Shown: positions 1 to 9,889 of the stretch, one piece after another
Layout of the letters: each line of letters opens with the position of its first letter
Numbering within the stretch: the first letter of the stretch is position 1
NCBI GenBank assembly: GCA_965209015.1
Contig: OZ242367.1
Location: 1,426,001 to 1,490,000 of the forward strand
Source of the DNA: Bin80 sp965209015
Lineage (GTDB): Bacteria > Bacteroidota > Rhodothermia > Rhodothermales > Bin80
DNA length: 64,000 bases
Direction: 5' to 3'
Notes under the pieces: model-generated
What the model was told of the DNA's origin: nothing
What the model saw: only the letters and a program-made list of their open reading frames with translations
Databases searched by the model: none
Translations under genes and position numbers: made by a program

Positions 1-648
1 CCCATAGTTATACATGTCAGAGGCGATTTCATCGGATAGCCGTGCACCAATGGCACTAACGGTTACCGGACGGGCACGGGTCATTTGGCACATGACATCA
101 ACATAATGAACACCACAATCAACGATTGGAGACATGGAATCCATCAATTTCTTGTGGGTATCCCACTGATCTCCGCTACTTTGCTGATTTAGATTCATAC
201 GCATAACCAACGGTTTGCCAAGTTCTCGCGCCAGTGAAATAAACTTCGTCCAAGCAGGATGAACACGCAGGATATATCCAATCACAATTTTTAGATCACG
301 CTCTTTGGCAAGATTGATGAGTGCCTGGGCATCTTCCACGGTTTCGGCGAGTGGTTTTTCCACAAATACATGGCAATTGGCCCTAAGTCCCATCCGTACA
401 TATTTGGCATGGGTGTCAGGGTATGTGTTAATAGATACAATATCTGGTTCCGTGGTAGCTAAGGCGTGCTCGTAAGAAGAGTAGGTGGGGAGTCCACCTA
501 ATTCGTCACTGAGTTGATTACGAGAAGTAGGCGTTCGGCTCACGAGACCGACAATTTCAAAAGCTTCCATGGAATGGTAAGCGCGGGCATGAGAAACTCC
601 CATGTGACCACATCCTGCTACAAGTACTTTGAGTTTTTGCATTGACAT
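1..648 (-). CDS. Gfo/Idh/MocA family oxidoreductase, N-terminal part
   Basis: The reverse strand is open from the window edge to an ATG at 648, giving 216 codons with the C-terminus outside the window. The start of the protein is a Rossmann dinucleotide-binding fold with VAGCGHMGVSHARA at residues 9-22. The family EKP signature is at about 97-99, and a D-x-G-x-H-x3-D segment (DCGVHYVDV) near residue 180 fits the substrate domain. The family oxidises or reduces sugars, inositols and related molecules with NAD(P); the substrate cannot be told from this part. A second ATG lies at 642. An AAAGAGA stretch upstream favours 648. It is divergent from the secDF cluster. Confidence 0.9.
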   Translation of the reverse strand, partial: MSMQKLKVLVAGCGHMGVSHARAYHSMEAFEIVGLVSRTPTSRNQLSDELGGLPTYSSYEHALATTEPDIVSINTYPDTHAKYVRMGLRANCHVFVEKPLAETVEDAQALINLAKERDLKIVIGYILRVHPAWTKFISLARELGKPLVMRMNLNQQSSGDQWDTHKKLMDSMSPIVDCGVHYVDVMCQMTRARPVTVSAIGARLSDEIASDMYNYG

Positions 649-754
649 TTGACGAAAAAATCTCTTTCATGTTACTTTTGGACTGTACCATGGTTCGATC
701 ATTCCATACACAGACCTTGACTATTACTTATTTAGTTTCGAGTTCAGGAAAACT

Positions 755-898
755 ATGATACAAGAAGATCAACCGGATTGGGGCACCTTTTTCCTTGTAA
801 CAGCGTTCTACAGGGCTGTGAAATCAGCACTGCTTCAGATTCTCCGCAGTGTTCAACCAATTCAGAAGCATACATGCAAGGTAACGGATTCAAAGTAG
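755..898 (+). CDS. possible 47-residue leader ORF overlapping secD
   Basis: An ATG at 755 follows a good Shine-Dalgarno sequence (AGGA at 746-749, 5 nt spacing) and opens a 47-codon frame ending at a TAG (896-898). It overlaps the preferred secD start (874) by 25 nt in another frame. The peptide begins MIQEDQPDWGTFFLVTAFYR, with a semi-hydrophobic centre and a basic C-terminus. I do not recognise it. It is either a translationally coupled leader peptide or a chance frame. Short regulatory peptides upstream of secretion genes (SecM, VemP) are known elsewhere; any such role here is inference. Confidence 0.3.
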   Translation: MIQEDQPDWGTFFLVTAFYRAVKSALLQILRSVQPIQKHTCKVTDSK

Positions 899-2754
899 GG
901 GCAGTTGTTTTTTTTCTGTCACTTTCTGCCTGGTATTTATTTCCTTCCCTTCAGGGAATTTCTTTAAACAACCAACTCGAGGCCATGAACCTTGAGGAAA
1001 GGGATAATTACGAGCGCGAGAATTATTCAAAAATTGAATCGATCAAGGAAAAATCACTTAATCTCGGGTTGGATCTCCAAGGGGGGATGCATACGACGAT
1101 GGAAGTCGGTCTGCGGGATCTACTTTTTCAATTAGCCGGGGATCGAAGAGATGATTTATTTGAGGAAGTACTCAATGCCGCAGATCTTCGCAGTCAAGAA
1201 GAGGGTATTTCGCTGATTGATGCATTTGTTGAAGAGTTTGAGAACCGGGATTCTGAGGCTAACTTATCTCGCTACTTTCGTAGCGAGGAAATCACCCGCC
1301 GATCAAATAATACAGAAGTAACTAATTATCTGCGTACCCAAGGTGGCGATGCGATTGAGCGGGCGATTGAGGTGATCCGTAATCGGGTAGACCGATACGG
1401 AGTGACGGAACCCTCAATTCAGACGCAGGGTAATCGGAGGATAATTGTCGAGTTGCCCGGTATTGATGACCCTGAGCGGGTACGCCGTTTACTCAAAGGT
1501 ACCGCTAGACTGGAATTTCGGCTAATGGCAGATCCAGGAGAGTTGAACTCTTCTTTACAGCGCATAATTAGTTATTATGAAGTGGACATCGCTCCCGTAG
1601 ATTCGCTCGCAGGGACAGAGGCAGACAGCACTGCTGAGGCCGTGGATTCATTATTTGATGTGAGCCAGTTGCTTGCCGAGACGGAGGCTCTGGATGATGG
1701 AGGGAATCCCCTTTTAGATGTTCTGATTCCTGCTGGCCAGGGGTCCGTGGTGTTTGGGGAGGTAGCTGTACAAGACACGGCCATCTTCAATGCGCTCATG
1801 GCAGATCCCGAAGTTCAAGCTATGCTTCCGCGTGATATAGAGCTACTTTATGATGCGAATCCCAGTAGTCCCGAAGGTGGAGAATTCTACCCTGTACTGG
1901 CTGTGAATACTAATTCTGAATTGACTGGAGATGTGATCACGGATGCGAGGTCTGATTTCGATCAGACAACCAACCAGCCGCTCGTTGATATGGAAATGAA
2001 TTCGGAGGGTGCTCGGGTATGGTCACGTCTAACTGGTGCCAATGTTGGAAAGAATATTGCTATCGTTCTGGATGAGGTCGTTTACTCCTACCCAACAGTC
2101 ATAAATCAAATCAGTGGTGGACGGTCTCAGATTACAGGGTTAGCTTCTCAAGAAGAATCTGATGATATTGTAACGGTTCTCAAGAGTGGAGCATTGCCCG
2201 CACCCGTAGAAATCGTTGAAGAACGTACGGTCGGTCCGAGTCTCGGGATCGCTGCTCGAAGATCTGGCTTCACATCACTTCTGGTTGGTCTCACGATTGT
2301 GGCTCTCTTCATGATCGTCTATTATCGGGCAGGGGGGATGGTTGCTGACTTGGCATTAATTATTAATATCATTTTTATTTTGGGCATCTTAGCGGGGTTC
2401 AATGCAACATTGACTTTACCCGGTATCGCAGGGATCGTACTAACAATCGGTATGGCAGTGGATGCAAATGTTCTGATCTTTGAACGGGTTCGTGAAGAGC
2501 AATCTACTGGAAAGACCCTCAAAGCATCAATTGACGGTGGATATAATAAAGCGCTCAGTGCCATTGTGGATGCCAACATCACAACCTTTTTTGTTGGCAT
2601 CATCCTCTATTCATTTGGCGTTGGCCCGATTCAAGGATTTGCTGTCACATTAATGGCTGGAATCCTTGCATCCCTCTTTAGTGCAATAGTGTTTACCCGC
2701 ATTATTTTTGATTATGTTGTGATTGGTCGTCGCGGAGCTGTCAGCTTCGGTTGA
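874..2754 (+). CDS. secD: protein translocase subunit SecD
   Basis: This is the SecDF subunit that uses the proton gradient to help pull proteins out of the Sec channel on the periplasmic side. The product has one N-terminal membrane segment, then the LGLDLQGGMH motif, a large periplasmic domain with Glu/Asp-rich inserts, and a C-terminal block of membrane segments. That block carries the GMAVDANVLIFERVREE signature. The frame is open from 778, but an ATG at 874 gives the expected N-terminus (MQGNGFKVGAVVFFLSLS) and about 626 residues. It is followed directly by secF with at most a 4-nt overlap. No yajC is adjacent. Confidence 0.97.
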   Translation: MQGNGFKVGAVVFFLSLSAWYLFPSLQGISLNNQLEAMNLEERDNYERENYSKIESIKEKSLNLGLDLQGGMHTTMEVGLRDLLFQLAGDRRDDLFEEVLNAADLRSQEEGISLIDAFVEEFENRDSEANLSRYFRSEEITRRSNNTEVTNYLRTQGGDAIERAIEVIRNRVDRYGVTEPSIQTQGNRRIIVELPGIDDPERVRRLLKGTARLEFRLMADPGELNSSLQRIISYYEVDIAPVDSLAGTEADSTAEAVDSLFDVSQLLAETEALDDGGNPLLDVLIPAGQGSVVFGEVAVQDTAIFNALMADPEVQAMLPRDIELLYDANPSSPEGGEFYPVLAVNTNSELTGDVITDARSDFDQTTNQPLVDMEMNSEGARVWSRLTGANVGKNIAIVLDEVVYSYPTVINQISGGRSQITGLASQEESDDIVTVLKSGALPAPVEIVEERTVGPSLGIAARRSGFTSLLVGLTIVALFMIVYYRAGGMVADLALIINIIFILGILAGFNATLTLPGIAGIVLTIGMAVDANVLIFERVREEQSTGKTLKASIDGGYNKALSAIVDANITTFFVGIILYSFGVGPIQGFAVTLMAGILASLFSAIVFTRIIFDYVVIGRRGAVSFG

Positions 2755-2786
2755 GCAAGCGCAATACAACGAACCTGAATTCATCT

Positions 2787-3728
2787 ATGCGCATTTTTGA
2801 GAGTACGGAATTTAATTTAGTTGGTAGACGGCAAACCGCTTATATCGTAAGTGGGGTACTTCTTTTCCTCAGTATTGGTGCAATCATCACTCGTGGATTA
2901 GAGCTTGGGATTGATTTTAGGGGTGGGATGGAATTTGTTGTTGAAAGCGATCAAGCCTTGGAACCCACCAGAGTTCGAACCGCCTTGACTCCTGCGCTTA
3001 CGACCTCTCCCGAGGTGAAAACCTATAGCGATACGGGGATAGGAGGACAAGATGCATTACTCATTCGGACTGTCTCTGAGGGCGAAACAACGGAAGTCCA
3101 GTCATCCATCATTCAAGGCATCACAGATGCTTTCCCTAACAGTAATCCCAGGATCATCAAGACCGATGTCGTCGGTCCTCGATTCGCAGAAGATCTCAAG
3201 AGAGGCTCATTGTATGCTGTACTGGGTTCCCTACTGGTCATATTTCTCTATGTGATGCTTCGCTTTGAGTGGAGATTTGGGCTTGGAGCTGTTGCTGCTC
3301 TCTTTCATGATGTATTAATTACTTTGGGTATCTTTTCTTTACTCCAAGGTTTAATGCCATTTTCGTTACAGATTGATCAAGCCATTATTGCAGCCTTCCT
3401 TACTATTGTGGGCTACTCTTTAAATGATACTGTGGTTATATTTGATCGAATTCGTGAATACACGAACTTGTTCAAGACTGAACCTTATCCAGTTGTTGTC
3501 AACCGTTCCGTGAATACAACATTGAGTCGTACTTTTGTTACTTCGGGAACTACATTGCTAGTTGTTGCTACATTGTTTACATTTGGTGGAGAGGTCCTTC
3601 GGGGCTTCTCATTTGCACTAATTATTGGAATTATTATTGGGACATATTCGTCCGTTTTCGTGGCCACTCCCGTAGTGGTTGAATTGCATAACCGGTCTGG
3701 TTCGGCTTCTGGTGCCGCCCGCCGATAA
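2787..3728 (+). CDS. secF: protein translocase subunit SecF
   Basis: SecF is the partner of SecD in the inner membrane. Visible are an N-terminal membrane segment, the LGIDFRGGMEF motif and a C-terminal membrane domain with GYSLNDTVVIFDRIRE. The ATG at 2787 gives MRIFESTEFNLVGRR, a usual-looking SecF beginning of 313 residues. An alternative TTG at 2751 overlaps the secD stop by 4 nt (TTGA) and would add 12 residues, so translational coupling to secD is possible. Transcription probably continues into the STAS gene 11 nt downstream. Confidence 0.96.
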   Translation: MRIFESTEFNLVGRRQTAYIVSGVLLFLSIGAIITRGLELGIDFRGGMEFVVESDQALEPTRVRTALTPALTTSPEVKTYSDTGIGGQDALLIRTVSEGETTEVQSSIIQGITDAFPNSNPRIIKTDVVGPRFAEDLKRGSLYAVLGSLLVIFLYVMLRFEWRFGLGAVAALFHDVLITLGIFSLLQGLMPFSLQIDQAIIAAFLTIVGYSLNDTVVIFDRIREYTNLFKTEPYPVVVNRSVNTTLSRTFVTSGTTLLVVATLFTFGGEVLRGFSFALIIGIIIGTYSSVFVATPVVVELHNRSGSASGAARR

Positions 3729-3739
3729 CTTAGGAAAGA

Positions 3740-4084
3740 ATGAATTTTTCGGTTTCTGAAGTCTACAATGCAGCAGTAATCACGCTGAAAGGAAATGTGA
3801 TGGGAGGACCTACTGGCGCAAAACTTCATGATACACTCAATGGACTTAAAGATGAGGGAAAGTTGAATGTGATCGTGGATTTGGCCAAAGTCAAATTCAT
3901 GAATTCCAGTGGTTTGGGAATGTTGATCAGTGCGATGACAACCATGAGGAATGCTGGAGGTGATCTTCGTCTCGCAAATCCTGCCGCGAAAATTCGCTCC
4001 CTCCTCGTAGTAACCAAGTTGGTCACGGTTTTCGAGCATTTTGATTCAGTTGAGGAAGCAGCCGAGAGTTTCAAGGCCTCCTGA
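3740..4084 (+). CDS. STAS-domain anti-sigma factor antagonist
   Basis: A 114-residue single STAS domain of the SpoIIAA/RsbV type. These proteins bind an anti-sigma or switch kinase and release its partner, and are turned off by phosphorylation of a serine in the D/N-S-S-G-L-G loop. Here the loop is MNSSGLGML with Ser56-Ser57. A Shine-Dalgarno-like AGGAAAG lies immediately before the ATG. No anti-sigma kinase is adjacent. The SpoIIE-type phosphatase at 44756 is a plausible but unlinked partner. Confidence 0.9.
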   Translation: MNFSVSEVYNAAVITLKGNVMGGPTGAKLHDTLNGLKDEGKLNVIVDLAKVKFMNSSGLGMLISAMTTMRNAGGDLRLANPAAKIRSLLVVTKLVTVFEHFDSVEEAAESFKAS

Positions 4085-4160
4085 GTAACTTCTCAAGTCA
4101 ACACCGCTGAATGGGTAGCGAACCACTACCTGAGCAGCGATGCCTCTGAAATGATATCAT

Positions 4161-5429
4161 ATGGCGGTAACCGTAGTGGTAGGTAGTCAGTGGGGGGATG
4201 AAGGAAAGGGGAAGGTGGTAGATCTATTAGCCTCTCAGTTTGATATTGTTGCGCGTTATCAAGGTGGTGCAAATGCTGGGCACACCATTAAGTGGGGAGA
4301 CAAAACCCAAGTTCTCCATTTATTGCCTAGTGGAGTTTTTGCACCAAAAGTACACTGTGTGATTGGGAATGGGGTTGTGATTGATCCCATTGCGCTGGTG
4401 AGTGAAATTCAGAATGTCCAGAAACTTGGATATGGTCTGACGGGACGTCTCTGGGTTTCTACCAACGCGCACTGCATTCTACCATATCATCAGGCGTTAG
4501 AGGGCGTTCGGTCTGCTGAGCGCATTGGGACCACCAAGCGGGGAATCGGACCAGCCTATACGGATAAGGTTGCTCGCACTGGAATTCGAGTTGTAGAATT
4601 CATAAACAAGGAAAGATTTTCCGAACGCCTGCACGATGAAGTGGAGCGTCAGAATGCAGTACTCATCGGCGCATTTGGTGAAAAAGGCCTGAATCACAAG
4701 GAGATTCTCGCCGAATATGAGTATACCGGACGTTGGCTTGCTGAGTATGTAACGGACACCACTTATTTGCTACATGAAGCACTCGAGACTGGGAAGCAGA
4801 TCCTTGCTGAAGGTGCCCAAGGCGCTCTCTTGGACATTGACTTTGGTACGTATCCATATGTCACCTCAAGTTCTCCTACGGCAGGTGGAGTCTGCACTGG
4901 TCTTGGTGTTCCTCCTACTTCAATTCATCGTATTATCGGTGTCACCAAAGCGTACTGCACGCGGGTAGGTTACGGACCCTTCCCCACTGAACTCAAGGAT
5001 GCTACCGGGGAACACCTTCGTAGGGTAGGGGGAGAATTTGGTGCCACGACCGGCAGACCGCGCAGGTGTGGGTGGTTGGATTTGGTGGCTCTCCGATACA
5101 GTTGCAGGCTGAATGGATTTTCGGAACTGGCAGTTACTAAAATGGATGTATTGTCTGGCCTTGAGACCATCAATGTATGTGTTGAATACGAGCGAGAGGG
5201 AGAGACCACAACCTCCTTCATAAATGATACACTCGCTCTCGGGGAAGCTATCCCCAAATACGAAGTGTTGAAGGGATGGAAGGATGATATTCAAGGATGT
5301 ACGGATCAGCGTGAACTTCCCAACGCTGCTATGAATTTGATTGATCGGATTCAGTCCTTTACGGGTGTGCCTGTGAAGATGGTTTCAACAGGGCCCAATC
5401 GCTCGCACACTATCCAGATAGATCCTTGA
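4161..5429 (+). CDS. purA: adenylosuccinate synthetase
   Basis: Joins IMP and aspartate using GTP in the first committed step of AMP synthesis (cytoplasm). The N-terminal GSQWGDEGKGK P-loop is intact. GNGVVIDP, NAHCILPYHQ, RGIGPAYTDK, EGAQGALLDIDFGTYPYVTSS and TTGRPRRCGWLD follow in family order. At 422 residues it has the normal bacterial length with no insertions. The gene lies between the STAS gene and a sensor kinase on the same strand, with short gaps (76 and 33 nt). Confidence 0.98.
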   Translation: MAVTVVVGSQWGDEGKGKVVDLLASQFDIVARYQGGANAGHTIKWGDKTQVLHLLPSGVFAPKVHCVIGNGVVIDPIALVSEIQNVQKLGYGLTGRLWVSTNAHCILPYHQALEGVRSAERIGTTKRGIGPAYTDKVARTGIRVVEFINKERFSERLHDEVERQNAVLIGAFGEKGLNHKEILAEYEYTGRWLAEYVTDTTYLLHEALETGKQILAEGAQGALLDIDFGTYPYVTSSSPTAGGVCTGLGVPPTSIHRIIGVTKAYCTRVGYGPFPTELKDATGEHLRRVGGEFGATTGRPRRCGWLDLVALRYSCRLNGFSELAVTKMDVLSGLETINVCVEYEREGETTTSFINDTLALGEAIPKYEVLKGWKDDIQGCTDQRELPNAAMNLIDRIQSFTGVPVKMVSTGPNRSHTIQIDP

Positions 5430-5462
5430 TCCGTCCTTTTCACCTGCTGACCTCACTGTTCC

Positions 5463-6767
5463 ATGCGATCATTCTTCGCGAAGCTTCGGCTCAAATTCCT
5501 GCTCAGTGTATTTGCAATGTCTATTGCACTGGCATCCCTATTATACACGAGTAATCTAGTACGACATCTTCAAGAGCGAGAGCGAACGAGTGTGACGATT
5601 TGGGCCGGTGCAATTGAACAAGTCGCACTGGCAGCTAAGCAGAATCCTTATGAATCAGACTTTCGCGTCATAGCGGATCAGCTTGATCCAAGAGATCCCA
5701 TGGCCCAGCGACATCGGGCTGCATTGGCCTGGGCAGGTAGATTGCCGCTGGGGGATCATATTGATTTTATTTTTGATATCATTTCAGAGTACTCTCCTGA
5801 TGTACCTGCTGCTATTGTGAACAATGCAGGTGTCCCAATCAAGTGGCAACATCTTGATATACCGGAAGACGGCAACCTGAGCTCTCAGGATTCACTTTAT
5901 ATCGCTGAGCGTATCGCCCAGATGGATCGCAATTTTGATCCAATTATTATTGAAGTTCAACAAGATTCCCTAACATCAACCCTGATTCAGCGGGTTCATT
6001 ATGATGAAAGTTCGATAATTCGAGATTTACGAATCTTCCCTTATCTGCAGCTGACCTTTGTAGCCATTTTCATTGGAATTGGATACCTTGGTTTTTCCTA
6101 TGCTCGGCGGAGTGAGCAAAGTAATCTTTGGGTTGGAATGGCCCGCGAAGCAGCACATCAGTTGGGAACTCCAATCTCCAGTTTGATGGGGTGGGTTGAA
6201 GTAATGCGAACGAGTCCGAAAGCTGACCATGAACTCCTTAAAGAGGTAGATGCAGATATTAAGCGACTGGGGTTAGTGGCAAATCGTTTCAATGACATTG
6301 GCTCCATACCCAAGCTCGAAAATCGAATCTTGGGTCCTGTACTTACTTCAACTGCTAATTATGTACGTCGCCGCATGCCACGCAGTGGTATGACACTCAC
6401 GGTGGATGTTCAGGAAGAACTGGAAGCACCTGTGAACACAGAACTATTTGCTTGGGTGATTGAAAATCTCCTCAAGAATGCAATGGATGCTATAGAAAAT
6501 GATCAGGGACGGATCACTGTAAAGGTAGGTACTGAAAGGAACCGTGTGTATGTTGACGTCATTGATAATGGTAAGGGAGTGGATCGTCGAGATTGGTCAA
6601 GTATTTTCAAACCAGGTTTCACCACAAAAACACGAGGATGGGGGCTGGGCCTCAGTTTAGCCAAGCGTATTATTGAAGATTATCATGGCGGTCAATTAAC
6701 CATATTGCAATCCGCAATTGGTCAAGGTTCAACGTTTAGAATCTTGCTCCCAACGTCCCGAAAATGA
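5463..6767 (+). CDS. membrane sensor histidine kinase
   Basis: A 434-residue two-component sensor. A membrane segment at about residues 11-28, a periplasmic domain of roughly 170 residues and a second membrane segment at about 197-214 precede the kinase core. The H-box is AREAAHQLGTPISS with His232 as the likely phosphorylation site. The N-box is NLLKNAMDAIEND, followed by G-boxes DNGKGV and WGLGLSLAKRI. No HAMP or PAS domain is obvious and no response regulator is next to it, so the signal and partner are unknown. It converges with the SAM hydrolase gene. Confidence 0.92.
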   Translation: MRSFFAKLRLKFLLSVFAMSIALASLLYTSNLVRHLQERERTSVTIWAGAIEQVALAAKQNPYESDFRVIADQLDPRDPMAQRHRAALAWAGRLPLGDHIDFIFDIISEYSPDVPAAIVNNAGVPIKWQHLDIPEDGNLSSQDSLYIAERIAQMDRNFDPIIIEVQQDSLTSTLIQRVHYDESSIIRDLRIFPYLQLTFVAIFIGIGYLGFSYARRSEQSNLWVGMAREAAHQLGTPISSLMGWVEVMRTSPKADHELLKEVDADIKRLGLVANRFNDIGSIPKLENRILGPVLTSTANYVRRRMPRSGMTLTVDVQEELEAPVNTELFAWVIENLLKNAMDAIENDQGRITVKVGTERNRVYVDVIDNGKGVDRRDWSSIFKPGFTTKTRGWGLGLSLAKRIIEDYHGGQLTILQSAIGQGSTFRILLPTSRK

Positions 6768-6792
6768 CAGGACAGGAAAATTTCAAGCATGA

Positions 6793-7611
6793 TCAGTCAA
6801 ACAGGGGCGAGGTGACGCGACTGCCAAATACCAGATTGATTGGTGTCCCTTTCTGAATATGCAAAAGAGTTGCTGCGTCCCCCTGATTCGTTGCGACCTC
6901 AAGCAAATCACTACTTCCAAATAGCATCAATGTATCTCCAACGGAGACATCGCTATATGTAGTATGGATGTCGCGAATGATTCCACTTCCTACGTAGCCA
7001 GTCACCTGTCTTCCCTCTAAACGATTATCACAGAGTGCGCGCGAAATATTTGTGATACAGTTCCCAAAGTGATCAATGTACATTACCCAGCCTTGAATCA
7101 TTTCCTCATTGTCAATCGGTAAAGCCCAATGAAGAGGTTTTAACCTTGAAATAGGCGAGCCCAGTTGATCAAGTGGCACTCCACTGGCTAACTTAGCAGC
7201 GGCGGGAGCAAAGAGGTCTCTCCCATGAAATGTAGAGGATAAGGGATAATTTGGATCGGGTTCTAATTCTACGATCTGTTTTGGTGTCTCTGGTTCAAAA
7301 AATAGGGAAAATAATCCGTTATCTGGCCCGACGAAATAATGGTCATCATGAGCGATAGCAATGCCACGCCGCTGGGATCCAACTCCTGGATCAACAACGA
7401 CCAGATGCACAGTACCTGCCGTGAAGTATTGCAGCGATTGTTTCAGTACAAATGCAGCAGCCATTACATCGTAAGCTTGAATCTCATGAGTAATGTCAAT
7501 AAGGGTTAAGTTCGGGTTCTCGCTGAGCATGACGCCCTTCATTGCCCCAACGTATCCTTCGCTAATACCAAAATCAGTCGTTAAGGTAATAATTGGGTTC
7601 ATTCGCTCCAT
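6793..7611 (-). CDS. SAM hydroxide adenosyltransferase (DUF62 family)
   Basis: A 272-residue member of the DUF62 family related to fluorinase/chlorinase. The usual members hydrolyse S-adenosylmethionine to adenosine and methionine. The N-terminus ITLTTDFGISEGYVGAMKG matches the family. The residues reported to activate water look present: Asp and Arg in VVDPGVGSQRRG and His in STFHGRD. YFVGPDNGLFSL is also typical. The ATG at 7611 is used; another at 7602 (MNPIITL) is equally possible. It lies just downstream of a TonB receptor on the same strand (14 nt), so the two may be co-transcribed. Confidence 0.9.
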   Translation of the reverse strand: MERMNPIITLTTDFGISEGYVGAMKGVMLSENPNLTLIDITHEIQAYDVMAAAFVLKQSLQYFTAGTVHLVVVDPGVGSQRRGIAIAHDDHYFVGPDNGLFSLFFEPETPKQIVELEPDPNYPLSSTFHGRDLFAPAAAKLASGVPLDQLGSPISRLKPLHWALPIDNEEMIQGWVMYIDHFGNCITNISRALCDNRLEGRQVTGYVGSGIIRDIHTTYSDVSVGDTLMLFGSSDLLEVATNQGDAATLLHIQKGTPINLVFGSRVTSPLFD

Positions 7612-7625
7612 CCGAAAAGAGAGTG

Positions 7626-9617
7626 TTAAAGATGGATTCCAATACCTGCCTGAAAGGAACGGCCTTCGGCTGGCTCAAAGTAACGGCCTCCGAAAGCGTT
7701 CACGATCAGAGAGCGCACATAATGACTATTCAAAACGTTTTGGATACGCACAAATGGTTGTAAGGTTAAACGGCCAATACGAATATCCGATCGTGTCAGG
7801 TAAATATCCAAGACCGTAAAGCCATCAGAGTATGTAGAGTTACCATTATTGACCCACATCTTTGATACGGATTCAAGGACGAATTGTGCGTTCCATCCAT
7901 TTGAAGTGGAGCCATGAAGTGTCGCGTGCAGTTGATGAGTTGGTACGCCAGGAATTCTGAGCCCCTCCCCTGGATTATTGAGAAAAATGAATGATCCATA
8001 GTTGTATACAATTCGGGCACCAACAGGAGAATCTACGGGCCATTCAATTGCAATCTCTGCACCGCTATGGCGATTTTTCCCACCATTGGTATACCAAGTC
8101 CGTCCATCCTCTCCCTGTTGGGGGAGGAGTCGATCATTTATTCGCAAAGAAAAGATTGCTAAATCTAACTCAAGATCGTCAACACGTCCTCGGACACCCG
8201 CTTCCACTCCGAAGGTATGCTGTGGGTTGAGGTCAGAATTAAATCCAGGGTTATTTGAGGGGCTATTAATTAGTTCGGTGGTCGTTGGGGTCTCAAACGC
8301 AGTGCCCAGATTTGTGTACCAAGTCAACGGGGTTGCTCGGAAAAATAGTCCTATGGATGGGCTGAATGCAGTGAAGTTTCGACTGCCACTCTGGTCGCCA
8401 TTGGTTAGGAATTGGTCAGTTAAAGCAAAGCGTATTTGATCAAGTCGAAATCCAGCGGATAGGCCAAACCGTGATGAGATTTGAGTACTCAGTCCAGAAA
8501 ACACAGCAATGCTACCAACATTTTCCTGCTGATCAAGGAGAGTTCTATCTCCCTGACGTCCAGCATTATTATTGAATCGTAGGCGATCATCTCTCATTTT
8601 CCGAAGATCTAAGCCGGTCGTGAGTCTGATAGAGCTTCCCATCTCAGTCTGGAGTTGCGCGTATAGGCCTCCTGCAACCCGCTCCAGCTCACTCCAGGCG
8701 AAGGTGAGTGGGTTCTCGAGAGATCGGCGAACTCCATAAATAGTGGTGCTTAGATTCCCTAGGCTTGTCTGGGTGTGTAATGTCACTCCACCCTGTAGAT
8801 GCGTACTGGCTTTCCCGGCAACCATACGGACGGAGCGGGGATCAGCTTGTTTTCGGTTGATAGACAATTGGTCAAGCGATAGAGAGCCAGGAGATAAGAC
8901 GTCCTGAATCGCTAAATTGACGGTGAGCAGCCACACTGTCCTGGGGCTAGATATGGTTTGAGTCGTTAGTCCTGCACGGAGAAAACTACCCTTACTATGG
9001 ACGCGATACCCATCTTTGGAAACCCGTGAAGCATAAATTTGCACCTTATGCGATCCGATACGAAAATTGGAGCTTCCTAGTAGATGGTTTAATCCATAAC
9101 TCCCAACCATGTACCTGAGTCGCAGTGCAGAGGCGGACTTTATGCTGGCAAGATGAAGAACGCCTCCACTGGCATTCCCCCAAAATAGAGAACTGGGACC
9201 TCGGAGCAGTTCGGAATGCCCAATGAATACCGGATCAACAATATCCAACATACTTTGACCATCCGGCATGGTAAGCGGAACACCATTCAGAAATGCCTGT
9301 AATCCGCGAACTCCAAATGCAGCACGGTAACCCATCCCCCGGACTAGAAGGCGCTCTCCAAGAGCATAATGGCCGCGTTCGCTAATCTGAATCCCCGGTA
9401 ATCCCCGAAGTACACGCTGTAGAGATAATCCAGGCTCGGAATCAACTACTTCATGTTGTCGAATGAAAATGCTTCGGGCCGCCGTGGTGTAAGTCTCGAA
9501 ACGGCGGGTGGCTTCAACTGTGACGGGTGGCAGAGAGACGACCGTGGAGTCCTGTGCGAAACAGGGAGCCAGCAAAAGTCCAAAGTAGAATAAAATCACT
9601 ATACCGCGGTAATTCAT
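7626..9617 (-). CDS. TonB-dependent outer membrane receptor
   Basis: A 663-residue outer membrane importer. The ATG at 9617 gives MNYRGIVILFYFGLLLAPCFAQ, a clear signal peptide; the frame extends to a TTG at 9650 but without a better start. A TonB-box-like LPPVTVEATRR follows. The plug domain has GERLLVRGMGYRAAFGVRG, FLNGVPLTMPDGQ and LRGPSSLFWGNASGG. The remainder is aromatic-rich beta-strand sequence ending FQAGIGIHL, as expected for a barrel. The plug resembles iron-complex receptors, but the substrate is not determinable. No riboswitch or Fur box was recognised upstream. Confidence 0.93.
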   Translation of the reverse strand: MNYRGIVILFYFGLLLAPCFAQDSTVVSLPPVTVEATRRFETYTTAARSIFIRQHEVVDSEPGLSLQRVLRGLPGIQISERGHYALGERLLVRGMGYRAAFGVRGLQAFLNGVPLTMPDGQSMLDIVDPVFIGHSELLRGPSSLFWGNASGGVLHLASIKSASALRLRYMVGSYGLNHLLGSSNFRIGSHKVQIYASRVSKDGYRVHSKGSFLRAGLTTQTISSPRTVWLLTVNLAIQDVLSPGSLSLDQLSINRKQADPRSVRMVAGKASTHLQGGVTLHTQTSLGNLSTTIYGVRRSLENPLTFAWSELERVAGGLYAQLQTEMGSSIRLTTGLDLRKMRDDRLRFNNNAGRQGDRTLLDQQENVGSIAVFSGLSTQISSRFGLSAGFRLDQIRFALTDQFLTNGDQSGSRNFTAFSPSIGLFFRATPLTWYTNLGTAFETPTTTELINSPSNNPGFNSDLNPQHTFGVEAGVRGRVDDLELDLAIFSLRINDRLLPQQGEDGRTWYTNGGKNRHSGAEIAIEWPVDSPVGARIVYNYGSFIFLNNPGEGLRIPGVPTHQLHATLHGSTSNGWNAQFVLESVSKMWVNNGNSTYSDGFTVLDIYLTRSDIRIGRLTLQPFVRIQNVLNSHYVRSLIVNAFGGRYFEPAEGRSFQAGIGIHL

Positions 9618-9889
9618 TTGAATGGGACAACGAGTTTCAGTAGTATCCAAGGAATTTCTACGTTCAGAGACAATCTTGCAGACATCGATTCATCCTCACG
9701 ACTAAGATCCATCAGCTATAAATCATCGGTGGTATCATCAAATCAAACGAATTGTCCTGCTCAGGGTAAATGGTAGTTCTATTTACTGCGTTTTAACTTG
9801 ATAGAGCCAGAAATCATCAATAATGATTGTCCTCGGTTTTAGGCTGATAGGTATCCAGATTTGATCCATTTTACTGAGCAGATACAAAA

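Noticed and set aside
8002..8439. 145-codon frame opposite the TonB receptor
   Set aside because: It is antisense to a clear receptor barrel and its product has no sensible composition or motif.
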